Part shown: piece by piece, positions 18,739 to 30,451 of the stretch
Layout: each line of letters opens with the position of its first letter
Numbering within the stretch: the first letter of the stretch is position 1
Assembly: GCF_041146795.1 (NCBI RefSeq)
Contig: NC_135170.1
Location: 6,722,033-6,786,032, forward strand
Direction: 5' to 3'
DNA length: 64,000 nt
Source: Maylandia zebra
Taxonomy: Eukaryota > Chordata > Actinopteri > Cichliformes > Cichlidae
Position numbers and translations under genes: made by a program
Notes under the pieces: generated by a model
Database searches by the model: none
The model's input: the letters and a program-made list of their open reading frames with translations, nothing else
What the model was told of the DNA's origin: nothing

Positions 18739-20233
18739 GTGAGTAACAAAAAAGAGAAATAGTTTGGTGTCTCCTATTTTTACAGGAAAACAGTTACGGT
18801 ACAGTTACGGTTAGCTGTTAGCATGCTTGTTAGCTTATAATGTTATATAGGAATGAACGTGTTTCACGATGTTACAGTATACTAGGTGAATTGACGTTTT
18901 AACTGTTGTTGATCGCAGGATCATCCCAGATGGGTTCGTTGCATTTTATTTTATTGTTCTACTATTTCAGAGTTTTTCAAGGCAGTTAAGCGGAGCTGTG
19001 TTACAGATGCTAGCCGCCTGCCAATATCACTGATATATTTGATGTGTACAAGTAAGTTACACTTAGTACAGCGGAGGAGAGAAGCTGTAATGAATGTTTA
19101 TGCGGACATTTCACTCAGAAAAATGGGTGGCGTTCATACACAGCCACCGACACAGCCCCGGTTGTTGTTCTGACGGTGGCCGACTGACGATCCCCTCACA
19201 ACATGTTAGCTAACACAAACTAATGTTGTGCATGTAACTGTGTATACGTTAGTGGTACAGTGTCGGAAGAAATAAGCAAACTGTTAACTGTTTATAATGT
19301 CAGAATGACATCATCGTTCTCCTGCACTGTGTAATGTATGTCAGCTCAAGAAGGAAATCATATCTTATACTCTGAGCTGCCCAGTGCACTTAACGCCTAC
19401 GTGTGGAAATGGTAGGCTACACTACAGTTAACTACCGGTAAAAAATAAACTTAATACAGTATTTGATTTTTTTTTTATAGAACAATAAAATAAAAAGTGC
19501 TGGCTGAGGAGCGCTGCCGTGTTGAACTTTGACCTCGGAGTGACGTGACGTTTGTTCGCACAACCAATAGAAGTGCAGAAAGTCGCAAATCAGGCATATT
19601 GTTCGCATAAACACAAAAATAAATAAATAAATAACGAAATAATCCCGATATTGTGCCAAAGACTGATTTACAATGTTACTTTGTGTTCTATGTGTAATAC
19701 CTTTGCTTAAATGACTAAATGGACTGTGTATTTATGACTCTGCGTTATAGTCTTACATACATAAGTAACATTCATATGTACAGATAAAAATGTACAGAGA
19801 TATGTACACAAGCGTGTACACAAAAGTCTACTGCTGATCGAGCTGCTCAGTGGTCGTACAGTCTCATGCAGAGAGCGTGGAGGTGTTGTCCGTTGCCATT
19901 CCACCACTCCAGCAGACCACAACATAAAAGACAGCAGACGCCACCACAGTGTCGTAGAACATCCTTAGAAGACGTACTACCTACATCATAACCAATCAAG
20001 TCCTGCTTTTTTTTAAATACAGAAGAGGATTTATTATTTACTGAAAGGCTATGCCTTAGTTTGCTTCTTTCATTATTGTGTTTCGCCCTGCATAAAATAG
20101 ATAGCTTTTCTGATAACTACAGTCAATACTCTCCTACTGGCATTAGCAGTGACCTAAGAGGCTTAACCGTAATATTGCTTTGCAGTGTAAATGTTGCAGA
20201 AAATGACTGTCTTTTCTTTCTTCTTGTGTGCAG

Positions 20234-20392
20234 ATTGACTGTGACTTCATAGCACTGATGGATGACGCAACTTTGGCAAACTACATTCCCTCGTACGGAG
20301 ACCGAATTGCCGTCTTCAATTTCTGCAAAAGCAAGCAACCACTGTCAAAAAGAAAACTAGGACTTCTGCAAAAAGTTCACCTCTCAAAGTGA
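20234..20392 (+). CDS. SAM-domain exon 2 (left arm), ending at TGA
   Basis: After a TGTGTGCAG acceptor it continues the SAM domain: IDCDFIALMDDATLANYI, PSYGDRIAVFNFCKSKQ, then a basic tail. The frame closes at TGA 20390-20392, just where the transposase frame opens in another register. Joined to exon 1 it would give a SAM-only protein of about 77 residues. Alternatives are that a base was lost and SAM was fused to the transposase, or that the AAA|GTGAGA site at 20388/20389 is a donor skipping the transposase start. Confidence 0.55.
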   Translation: MDCDFIALMDDATLANYIPSYGDRIAVFNFCKSKQPLSKRKLGLLQKVHLSK

Positions 20393-20409
20393 GAGAAACA
20401 GTGGCTGAC

Positions 20410-22236
20410 ATGTCAGATTTGGATGACTTAATAAGACTGTATTTCAGACTTTCTTTCAGTAACAAAGAAATACTTTCAATTTTAGCACATAGTCATCATA
20501 CAATTATAAGTGTTCGAACTCTAAAGAGAATTTGTAAAAGACTTGGGCTTTTTAGAAGGAAGAATCAATCAAACTTGGAGGAAGTGCTAGCCTTTGTCCA
20601 ACAAGAGATCATGACAAATGGACAGATGCAAGGTTATCGTTGGCTACATCTACGTGCAATTCAACATGGATTTGTGGTGTCACAAGATACTGTAAGATGC
20701 ATAATCAAATTGCTTGACCCTCAAGGTGTGGAACTGAGACGAGCTCGACGGTTGAGAAGACGACAGTACAGCTGCAGAGGGCCAAATGCTCTCTGGCACA
20801 TGGATGGCTATGACAAGTTGAAACCATATGGTATTGCTCTCAGTGGCTGCATAGATGGTTTTAGCCGCTATGTTTTATGGATGGAGGCTTATACTACAAA
20901 CAGTGACCCTAAATTGATTGCAAGTTATTTTCTGAAAACAGTTTCATGCATCAGCGGATGTCCAGAAAGGTTACGTGCTGACCGAGGCACCGAAAATGGT
21001 TGTGTCGAACAAATGCAGATGTTTTTACGGAGAAACCACACAGACAGTTTTGCAGGTGAGAAAAGTTTCCTTTACGGAAGAAGTACGGCCAACCAACGTA
21101 TAGAAGGATGGTGGGCTACCCTACGCAAACAGAGTGCACAATTTTGGATGAACTTATTTCAAACTTTTCAGGATGATGGCCACTTCACAGGGGATTTTTT
21201 GGACAAAAGTCTTATCCAATTCTGCTTTCTCAATCTTATTCAGGTAAAAGCATGTGCTCATGCTATGTAATGTCTTAGCTGCATAAATAGAAAATATAAA
21301 TATGGTTAGAACATTTTTTTTCTTTAAATTAAATATGAATTTTATTTCCATTTTAATATGTCTTGATGCATGCTCAATCAGCCAGGTAAGGAATGTTTTT
21401 TGACAGAACATTTCTCACACTGAAAACACTACATCCAGATGAACAGAATCAACTTTTTGGGATTCCATTTTAATACTTTGATGGAATTGTATTCATGTTA
21501 TCAGTGGAAGTAACTGCACCTTTCTCAGCACAGGTGCATGGAGCATTTTTTTTTTATTGCCACATGGTTTAAATTACTATGGAGTCTGTTACCTAGTGGT
21601 CCTTTGGGCACGGTTTCAGAAAGCAATCCTATCATTTGGTTAATTCTCTATTGAAAATATATTGTAGAATCATTGCACACTGAGTATAAAGTGTTGGGCT
21701 ATCTATTCAACAGCAGAATCATGCAGCACCATTCTGTGTCCATGTGCTGTTTAGTGAAAGTGCTCTTTTGTTGTTGCTGCTTGGTTTTACATTAATTAGA
21801 GGTCAGTTTCTATGTCTGTTGATTAATGAGTTAATAAGCCTCAACTTTGGCTAAATCTACTGGTACATGGTCTGTTTCATATACCGGTACTTATATTGTG
21901 TTGTTTTTCATGTAGGATGAACTTGATGAAGTTGTGAACACATGGAACTCGCACAAAATCCGGCCAAGTGGTAGTGCAGCATCGGGTCGACCAGTAGTAA
22001 TGTACTCATTTCCAGAGCTGCACAGTGCTGAGGATAGACTGAAGCCTATTTCTATGGAGGATATTACTTTGTGTATGGAAGAGTGTAGCCCAAAAGGTCA
22101 ACACCCCTGTGATGAAACAGTCTTTGAACTGTGTTGTCTGCTTATGGTAGAAAATGAATGGGATGCCCCAGGAGATCCACTTGGTGCTGCGGATCTGTAT
22201 ATTAGGTTAAGAGAAGAAATACTGCAAAGTATTTAA
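20410..22236 (+). CDS. DDE integrase-type transposase (two exons)
   Basis: Coding parts 20410-21243 and 21916-22236, joined by GTAAAA and TGTAG splice sites in phase 0, give about 384 residues. The N-terminal part is helix-rich and DNA-binding-like (NKEILSILAHSHH, RTLKRICKRLGLFRRK). The integrase core has ALWHMDGYDKLKPYG (D132), LRADRGTENG (D191) and NQRIEGWW (E232), a D-D-E triad. The end reads CDETVFELCCLLM. It should cut and join transposon ends in the nucleus. No stop or frameshift lies within these exons. The frame remains open upstream to a GTG at 20389, but ATG 20410 is the first methionine. AATAAA lies 25 bases past the stop. Confidence 0.85.
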
Positions 22237-22260
22237 GGAACTTCAGTGTGTAAATGTACA

Positions 22261-22266
22261 AATAAA
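22261..22266 (+). terminator. Polyadenylation signal of transposase gene
   Basis: AATAAA 24 bases after the TAA stop at 22234-22236. Confidence 0.5.
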
Positions 22267-24760
22267 TACAAAATATTTCTCTTTATCTTGATAACGTGAT
22301 TTGATAGTAGGTGCCATGTCTTACAGGTACCTTTTATGCAGGTATTTCTGCACTGCATTAAATGAAAGACATCTTTTAGGTGTGACCGAACATGCCATTT
22401 TTCAGGTCATTCTCTCAGAATATTGCTGTTTATTTCTGCTGTAATGTAAATTCAGAGTGCTGATAGGAGGTCAGCACCAACTAGTATCATTTTATGTTGA
22501 TCATAGTAATAAATACAGTTTGGTTGGTATCTTCCCCCCCCCCCCCCCCCATTTGATTGTTTTTCTACATTCACACTACCATTAAACAGAAATGTTTATA
22601 TATTACTTGAAAAAGCTGAATATTGTGATATTATCAATCAGTTATGAAACACATGTCAATCCTTTTAAAAGGCCATACATTAAACTGCATTTACAAATGT
22701 TATATTTTTGATTGAATCATAAGTGGTGTAAACCTGCCTACCAGTAAATTGCAATATAAATTTTTGTGTTTTGTTGCCAGACATGTGCATAGTATATAAA
22801 ATATAAACTGACCAGCTCCCTGCTCATTGTTTTCTGTATCAACCTTTACTCTTAATATTCATGGCTGGAAACCCAGGCACCAGCATATGATATGCTAAGT
22901 GCCCGGGTTATCTGTGGTATGTTTCAGCAAACCATAGTAGCATTAACAATTCTAGGTCTTGACAACAGCATGTTTCTATAAACGTATCATTGTTAATATT
23001 TAAAGTCGTTATGCCTTTTGGGGAGCTTTTAGTGCAATTATATTAAAGCAAAGCTATTATAATCATTTACCCATATGAAGGTCCATCACTTAATTATTAA
23101 TGTATTTCACTTCTGTTAGTTGTAAGATATTTTAGCTGGTTTTCATGTAAAATGACCATGAATCATTGCTATACTGATTCAGTGTTAGCTGTTGTATACA
23201 AGGCTCCTTCATGATATGAATCCTAAAATTATAAGAAACATACCAAAAATATTTTGACTTTTATTTGTAGTATCCCAGCAACAATGCAACAAAACAGTTC
23301 CTGCAAGTGGAACCAAGTTATTGTCCCATTAAGTGCAACATGTTTTACATTTATATTTGTGTATCTTTATGAAATGTTTGAAATTAAAAATAAATGGTAT
23401 TCTTCCATGTTACTGAGCTCATGTGTGGCAGTCTCTTGAATTCTGGCATGTTCAAATAGATATGGAGTTTGATGAACATATTCAAAACAACAATACAAAT
23501 GTACTGTGTACAGTAACATTTTATTGGAAAAAGTTTACAAGAAACCTGTTCTTTCCAATGCCAATAACATGGCTAAAACTCATAACCGTATAAGCTGCCC
23601 TGTAACAAGAATGACTCAACTTTTAAAACAAACTTATAGATCTCATACAGTCTTGTTATGCATCAGTATACATTAGTGACTTACTGTAAAGACCATGAAC
23701 ACTGGCTATTGTGGTATCACATATTCCTTCAGTGTCATCTATGGTATAGAAATAAAAACAAGTGTGAATGACTGAGAACATACATGCATACAAATAAAAA
23801 TGCATAATTTCTGGCAGTAACAAGACATTTTTTCAGGTGTTAAGATTAATACTATATCTGAGAACATGACAATTTGGCATTACAAAAGGATGCCTGAATA
23901 ATCACAGTACTTGACCACTGCACTGAAGTGTACAGTGTTTATTTATGATCTCAGTAATCAATAACCATCTTCAAAACAGACTGAATCCTTTAAGCAGCTT
24001 GAATCAATTTGATGGATGAATAACAGGTATGCTTAGAAACAATATGGCATTAAGAAAATACTGGAATTTTAAAAAATATTTTCACCAACTTTATATGGAA
24101 CCTTTGTAATCAACAACAAATGCCAAACTTTGATACCTTAACCTACCTTAACTAAAAATTGCATATACTGTAAAGCAAAATGTTTTCAGACATGACAAAT
24201 GCTAAAGTATAAAATTGTACTTATTCCTTTTACAATACAGTGTTGCATAACAGCATTACTTTTACGTTATAACTATGTTCAGTTTTAGCCCTGACCTAAT
24301 AAGAAAATACCATCTGAATGAATTAGTCTTTCTACTAATTACTTACAAAAGTATTTGACTGTGCTGAGCTCTCACACCACACATGGTGCTTTAAAGAACG
24401 TTTAAGAGCAGTTTAATTATAGTTTATAGATCTTAAGTAATCTTTCTTCATGCTTTTGCTGAAGGTTTCTGTCTTACAGCTGGAAAGCTTGGATTTGGTG
24501 AAGACAGCTCTGGATATGGTAGTAAACAGTGTACCTGTTCGTTTTGTTTTGTGACTGTATTATGTAAAACTCAAAATGATAAAAGAAAATGAAATATTAG
24601 CCAAAACTAGACTTCTAACAGAGATGAGAAACTTCTCTCTAATTAAAAAAAGTATACTGTATAAGTTCAAAATACATAAAAATACATATTCCTAACATCT
24701 CTTTACAGTTATGCTCTAGTGTGCATGAGCAGTTCAAATGTAGCGCTTTGCTGTGAGAGT
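22267..24760. other. Noncoding middle of the 10.8-kb transposon
   Basis: The 2.5-kb AT-rich gap between the two convergent genes, with a C-run at 22532-22549. It has no supported coding frame and probably holds their 3' ends. Confidence 0.55.
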
Positions 24761-27700
24761 CTAAACAATGTCCATCACCCAGATATTACTTTCAAGAACT
24801 GCATTAAATTCAGAACAAAAATCTGGGAAGTTTTCATAGCTGTTAGCTAGCTGCAGAACATTCCCACACGTGCGTCCGACTGGTCTTCTTGTAAACTCTG
24901 TCATATCTTGAAATTCCACATAAATACTGTTTGTTACTATAAGGTCAGATCCGGTGCAGAAACACATAAATTTCTGAAGTTTAATGTTATCCAGCTCTCT
25001 GATGAATCTTTTGAGATGATTTTTCACTTCTTTTTATTGTGGAGTCAAATCCACAGCAAATTTCAGCAGCTGGCACACTTTTTTTGAAGTTGGTTGCAGT
25101 TCAGAGAATAACTTGGTCAGTCCCTCCGGACTGAGGGAGATATGGGAGTCGATGATCTCCCTCCAGCAGTCAATAACAAACAATGGTTTTTGGACAAGCT
25201 CTTTGTGTGCTATTTCATCAAGGATTGTAGGAAGAGTCTCAGCAGTGATTCTTTTTCTACAGCCATAACTGTCAAGAACTTCCACAAGATCATCCAAGTC
25301 AACTGCAGAGAAATCTTTTACTGCTTCCATCAAAACATCACATTCTTGGCTGCTGACAAACTGTAGAAAGTGTGCTTTAAGATCACTGTAAACACCACTG
25401 AAAAGCACTTGTTCCAGAAAAGGGATTGCAAGTTTATTTGGAAAATACTGACATTCTTGGTAACCTTTCAGGAGTATTCGCCCAACTGCCTTCCATTTTT
25501 CAGCAGGAAAATCATGGCGAATGAATGGCACTTTAACGGTTGCACCTAGGGTGCATCGCTCATAAAATTCATGCCAGAAGCATGTGAGTACATCTCTTAG
25601 TATTCCTGATCCAGTGCCTGGTTCTTCTGTGTTGTCTGGAAGTATGCGCTTCACATTCAGTGTTTTGGTCAAAATCTCCTCATCAGAGAAAGCAGTAATC
25701 ATGTCATGTAAAGTGTCAGTATGACGTATGGTGATTGTTATTATGTTCTCTGAATTAGGTGGACTGAGGGGTACAAGAAAACCCTCATAGACTAATGTGT
25801 CTTCTGTATCTTTTTCAGCATCAAAAATTGGACCAAAAGTAATTTCTGGATCATCTAAAATTTCTGAACCAGCGATGACTTCATCAAAATTACCCCTGAC
25901 TTCCCCCACTTGCAATGGATTAATATCACTGCCACTGCTTTCTGAGACAAACACCACTTCAGATGTCTCGCTGGCATCTTCTTCAGGATCTTTTGGTTTT
26001 GTTGCAATGTAGAAGCGTAACATTGTCAGTCTCGCTGCCTCATACATATTGCCAATAGACTGGCAGGTATCATCAGTAAGGTGGTTCTGTTTAAAGTCCC
26101 AAACCTCAAACTCAAAATCTGTTTCACATCCCTTAGGAGATATGCCATTAGGAAAAAAAAAGTTTCTTTCCTTCCTGAAGAATATCTTTTAATCCAGCAT
26201 CAGTGGCCATTTGAATTTTTCTAGTGCCACCTCCCTGCTTCGCTCTCACCTGTTTGGCTATTTTTCCATCACAATGTATCCATCCTATCTCAACATTGCG
26301 TGTTGCTTTTTGCTTCTTTGTCTGTCTTATTCCTGCATCTGTATGTGAAGTGTTCTCCTTTGGACTTTCTTTTCTGGTTTTCATTTTCTCACGAAGTTTT
26401 TGCAGAAGTCCTAGTTTTCTTTTTGACAGTGGTTGCTTGCTTTTGCAGAAATTGAAGACGGCAATTCGGTCTCCGTACGAGGGAATGTAGTTTGCCAAAG
26501 TTGCGTCATCCATCAGCGCTATGACATCACAGTCAATCTGCACACAGGAAGAAAGAAAAGACAGTCATTTTCTGCAACATTTACACTGCAAAGCAATATT
26601 ACAGTTAAGCCTCTTAGGTCACCGCTAATGCCAGTAGGAGAGTATTGACTGTAGTTATCAGAAAAGCTATCTATTTTATGCAGGGCGAAACACAATAATG
26701 AAAGAAGCAAACTAAGGCATAGCCTTTCAGTAAATAATAAATCCTCTTCTGTATTTAAAAAAAAGCAGGACTTGATTGGTTATGATGTAGGTAGTACGTC
26801 TTCTAAGGATGTTCTACGACACTGCTGTCTTTTATGTTGTGGTCTGCTGGAGTGGTGGAATGGCAGAGAGGGACAGGGGGAAACTTAACAAACTGGTCGG
26901 GAGGGCCAGCTTTAGCGGTCTGCTAAAGTCCACTGAGCAGACTGGGGAGGAGAGGATGTTGTCTAAGCTAACATCCACCATGGACAACACCTCCACGCTC
27001 TCTGCATGAGACTGTACGACCACTGAGCAGCTCGATCAGCAGTAGACTTTTGTGTACACGCTTGTGTACATATCTCTGTACATTTTTATCTGTACATATG
27101 AATGTTACTTATGTATGTAAGACTATAACGCAGAGTCATAAATACACAGTCCATTTAGTCATTTAAGCAAAGGTATTACACATAGAACACAAAGTAACAT
27201 TGTAAATCAGTCTTTGGCACAATATCGGGATTATTTCGTTATTTATTTATTTATTTTTGTGTTTATGCGAACAATATGCCTGATTTGCGACTTTCTGCAC
27301 TTCTATTGGTTGTGCGAACAAACGTCACGTCACTCCGAGGTCAAAGTTCAACACGGCAGCGCTCCTCAGCCAGCACTTTTTATTTTATTGTTCTATAAAA
27401 AAAAATCAAATACTGTATTAAGTTTATTTTTTACCGGTAGTTAACTGTAGTGTAGCCTACCATTTCCACACGTAGGCGTTAAGTGCACTGGGCAGCTCAG
27501 AGTATAAGATATGATTTCCTTCTTGAGCTGACATACATTACACAGTGCAGGAGAACGATGATGTCATTCTGACATTATAAACAGTTAACAGTTTGCTTAT
27601 TTCTTCCGACACTGTACCACTAACGTATACACAGTTACATGCACAACATTAGTTTGTGTTAGCTAACATGTTGTGAGGGGATCGTCAGTCGGCCACCGTC

Positions 27701-28208
27701 AGAACAACAACCGGGGCTGTGTCGGTGGCTGTGTATGAACGCCACCCATTTTTCTGAGTGAAATATCCGCATAAACATTCATTACAGCTTCTCTCCTCCG
27801 CTGTACTAAGTGTAACTTACTTGTACACATCAAATATATCAGTGATATTGGCAGGCGGCTAGCATCTGTAACACAGCTCTGCTTAACTGCCTTGAAAAAC
27901 TCTGAAATAGTAGAACAATAAAATAAAATGCAACGAACCCATCTGGGATGATCCTGCGATCAACAACAGTTAAAACGTCAATTCACCTAGTATACTGTAA
28001 CATCGTGAAACACGTTCATTCCTATATAACATTATAAGCTAACAAGCATGCTAACAGCTAACCGTAACTGTACCGTAACTGTTTTCCTGTAAAAATAGGA
28101 GACACCAAACTATTTCTCTTTTTTGTTACTCACCTTCTGCTCTTCCATTAATAAAATAGCATCTTCGGGGACCCCTCGGCCACGCAAAAAGTCACTTATA
28201 TCCACCAT
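24761..28208 (-). pseudogene. SAM-HECT E3 ubiquitin-ligase-like gene of the transposon, two lesions
   Basis: Exon 1 (28208-28134) and a long exon 2 (26537-24761) encode SAM halves, a basic linker (REKMKTRKESPKENTSHTD) and then a HECT-like region. Recognisable parts are FGPIFDAEKD, SGILRDVLTCFWHEFYERC, VPFIRHDFPAEKW, an N-lobe helix set and a C-lobe ending VGRTCGNVLQLANSYENF. The RTCGN cysteine (codon 24868-24866) sits where HECT enzymes carry the ubiquitin-accepting cysteine. Such proteins are often labelled G2E3-like in fish. A nine-T run (A9 at 26153-26161) shifts the frame to an early stop at 26148, and TAA at 25036-25034 interrupts the C-lobe in frame. Either could be a real mutation; the homopolymer one could be a sequencing error. 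Confidence 0.75.
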
Positions 28209-28833
28209 ATTTAGTGAATTAGTTCTCCACCTGCCAAACTGGACACATCGCTGTCACTGAAGCTGGAAGCCTGCAGGTGCCCACCTCAAAATTCTGAGAT
28301 TAAAGTCAGAATTCTGACTTTAATCTCAGAATTCTGAGAAAAAAGTCAGAATTCTGAGATTAAAGTCAGAATTCTGAGAAAAAAAGTCAGAATTCTGAGA
28401 TTAAAGTCAGAATTCTGAGAAAAAAAGTCAGAATTCTGAGAATAAAGTCAGAATTCTGAGATTAAAGTCAGAATTCTGAGAATAAAGTCAGAATTCTGAG
28501 AAAAAAGTCAGAATTCTGAGATTAAAGTCAGAATTCTGAGATTAAAGTCAGAATTCTGAGAAAAAAGTCAGAATTCTGAGATTAAAGTCAGAATTCTGAG
28601 AAAAAAGTCAGAATTCTGAGATTAAAGTCAGAATTCTGAGAAAAAAGTCAGAATTCTGAGATTAAAGTCAGAATTCTGAGAAAAAAGTCAGAATTCTGAG
28701 ATTAAAGTCAGAATTCTGAGAAAAAAGTCAGAATTCTGAGAATAAAGTCAGAATTCTGACTTTAATCTCAGAATTCTGAGAATAAAGTCAGAATTCTTTT
28801 TTTTTTTTCCAGTGGCCCTAATCCTCTTCCATA
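26397..28833 (-). repeat. Right long terminal inverted repeat (about 2.44 kb)
   Basis: Inverse copy of 18038-20374 with the same order from the tip: tandem array, promoter-like zone, SAM exon 1 (28208-28134), intron, and SAM exon 2 from 26537. It keeps a 117-bp segment (26865-26981) missing in the left arm. That segment and its right flank read like the end of a LINE protein (RGKLNKLVGRASFS, SKLTSTMDNTS). Confidence 0.88.
28289..28796. repeat. 20-bp tandem array in right inverted repeat
   Basis: Mirror array of TGAGATTAAAGTCAGAATTC units, with AATAAAG and AAAAAAG variants. The order of variants is not an exact mirror of the left array, so the two arrays have evolved copy number separately. 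One inverted unit pair occurs near 28750-28780. Confidence 0.92.
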
Positions 28834-28848
28834 ACAATCAAATATTTA

Positions 28849-30451
28849 CAGTGGGGCAAAAAAGTATTTAGTCAGCCACCGATTGTGCAAGTTCCCCCAC
28901 TTAAAATGATGACAGAGGTCAGTAATTTGTACCAGAGGTACACTTCAACTGTGAGAGACAGAATGTGAAAAAAAAATCCATGAATTCACATGGTAGGATT
29001 TGTAAAGAATTTATTTGTAAATTAGGGTGGAAAATAAGTATTTGGTCACCTAAAACAAGGAAAATCTCTGGCTCTCACAGACCTGTAACGTCTTCTGTAA
29101 GAAGCTTTTCTGTCCCCCACTCGTTACCTGTATGAATGGCACCTGTTTGAACCCATCATCTGTATAAAAGACACCTGTCCACAGCCTCAAACAGTCAGAC
29201 TCCAAACTCCGCCATGGCCAAGACCAAAGAGCTTTCGAAGGACACCAGGAAAAGTATTGTAGACCTGCACCAGACTGGGAAGAGTGAATCTACAATAGGC
29301 AAGCAGCTTGGTGTGAAAAAATCAACTGTGGGAGCAATCATCAGAAAATGGAAGACATACAAGACCACTGATAATCTCCCTGGATCTGGGGCTCCACGCA
29401 AGATCTCATCCCGTGGGGTCAAAATGATCATGAGAACGGTGAGCAAAGATCCCAGAACCACACGGGGGGACCTGGTGAATGACCTGCAGAGAGCTGGGAC
29501 CAAAGTAACAAAGGTCACCATCAGTAACACACTACAACGGCAGGGAATCAAATCCCGCAGTGCCAGACGTGTTCCGCTGCTGAAGCCAGTGCATGTCCAG
29601 GCCCGTCTGAAGTTTGCCAGAGAGCACATGGATGATACAGCAGAGGATTGGGAGAATGTCATGTGGTCAGATGAAACCAAAGTAGAACTTTTTGGTATAA
29701 ACTGAACTCGTCGTGTTTGGAGGAAGAAGAATACTGAGTTGCATCCCAAGAACACCATACTTACTGTGAAGCATGGGGGTGGAAACATCATGCTATGGGG
29801 CTGTTTTTCTGCCAAGGGGACAGGACGACTGATCCGTGTTAAGGACAGAATGAATGGGGCCATGTATCGTGAGATTTTGAGCCAAAACCTCCTTCCATCA
29901 GTGAGAACTTTGAAGATGAAACGAGGCTGGGTCTTCCAACATGACAATGATCCAAAACACACCGCCCGGGCAACAAAGGAGTGGCTCCGTAAGAAGCATT
30001 TGAAAGTCCTGGAGTGGCCTAGCCAGTCTCCAGACCTCAACCCCATAGAAAATCTGTGGCGGGAGTTGAAAGTCCGTGTTGCTCGGCGACAGCCCCAAAA
30101 CATCACTGCTCTCGAGAAGATCTGCATGGAGGAATGGGCCAAAATACCAGCTACTGTGTGTGCAAACCTGGTAAAGACCTATAGTAAACGTTTGACCTCT
30201 GTTATTGCCAACAAAGGTTATGTTACAAAGTATTGAGTTGTATTTTTGTTATTGACCAAATACTTATTTTCCACCCTAATTTACGAATAAATTCTTTACA
30301 AATCCTACCATGTGAATTCATGGATTTTTTTTCACATTCTGTCTCTCACAGTTGAAGTGTACCTCTGGTGCAAATTACTGACCTCTGTCATCATTTTAAG
30401 TGGGGGAACTTGCACAATCGGTGGCTGACTAAATACTTTTTTGCCCCACTG
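28849..30451 (+). mobile_element. Tc1-like transposon
   Basis: Inverted ends CAGTGGGGCAAAAAAGTATT are present at both sides, flanked by TA. The shared sequence continues for well over 100 bp through the region around TCAGCCACCGATTGTGCAAG. It holds one transposase gene and is inserted in the L1-like LINE, 15 bases from the right tip of the 10.8-kb element. Confidence 0.93.
29214..30236 (+). pseudogene. Tc1-like transposase with one internal stop
   Basis: A 340-codon frame beginning [20 protein letters not shown]. It has paired helix-turn-helix DNA-binding regions in the first 110 residues and the DDE core: D153 (MWSDETKV), D244 ([10 protein letters not shown]) and E279 (NPIENLW). The last two are 34 residues apart, the Tc1 DD34E spacing. 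Codon 164 (29703-29705) is TGA, in frame with everything after it. A single nonsense change therefore inactivates an otherwise complete cut-and-paste transposase. Confidence 0.92.

Larger units (their letters stand above)
18038..20374 (+). repeat. Left long terminal inverted repeat (about 2.34 kb)
   Basis: From the outer tip it contains a 20-bp-period tandem array, a short GC-richer promoter-like zone, the first SAM exon (18664-18738), a long intron and the second SAM exon up to CTTCTGCAAAAA. It matches 28833-26397 in inverse orientation with few substitutions. Compared with the right arm it lacks about 117 bp between the flanks GTTGTCC and GCCATTCC (near 19892). Confidence 0.88.
18038..28833. 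mobile_element. 10.8-kb IS3EU-like DNA transposon with long terminal inverted repeats
   Basis: The element runs from TAC (18038) to ATA (28833) between identical 6-bp flanks ACAATC (18032-18037 and 28834-28839). The same outer sequence, GGAAGAGGATTAGGGCCACT, stands at both ends in opposite orientation. Inside are two 2.3-2.4-kb inverted repeats, a plus-strand DDE transposase gene and a convergent minus-strand HECT-ligase-like gene. TAY/RTA tips, a 6-bp duplication and an IS3-type integrase core match what I recall of the IS3EU superfamily; this classification is from memory. The repeat arms are nearly identical, which suggests a fairly recent arrival. It sits inside an L1-like LINE. Confidence 0.85.

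Noticed and set aside
20369-20375. Programmed -1 frameshift site joining SAM and transposase
   Set aside because: CAAAAAG does not fit the X-XXY-YYZ slippery pattern in the SAM frame (GCAAAAA), and no downstream pseudoknot was identified.
18076-28796. CRISPR-like regular repeats
   Set aside because: The 20-bp units are contiguous without unique spacers, occur as mirrored arrays in transposon arms, and the genome is eukaryotic.
29195-30142. 315-codon minus-strand open frame
   Set aside because: Antisense shadow of the Tc1-like transposase, with no known family likeness.
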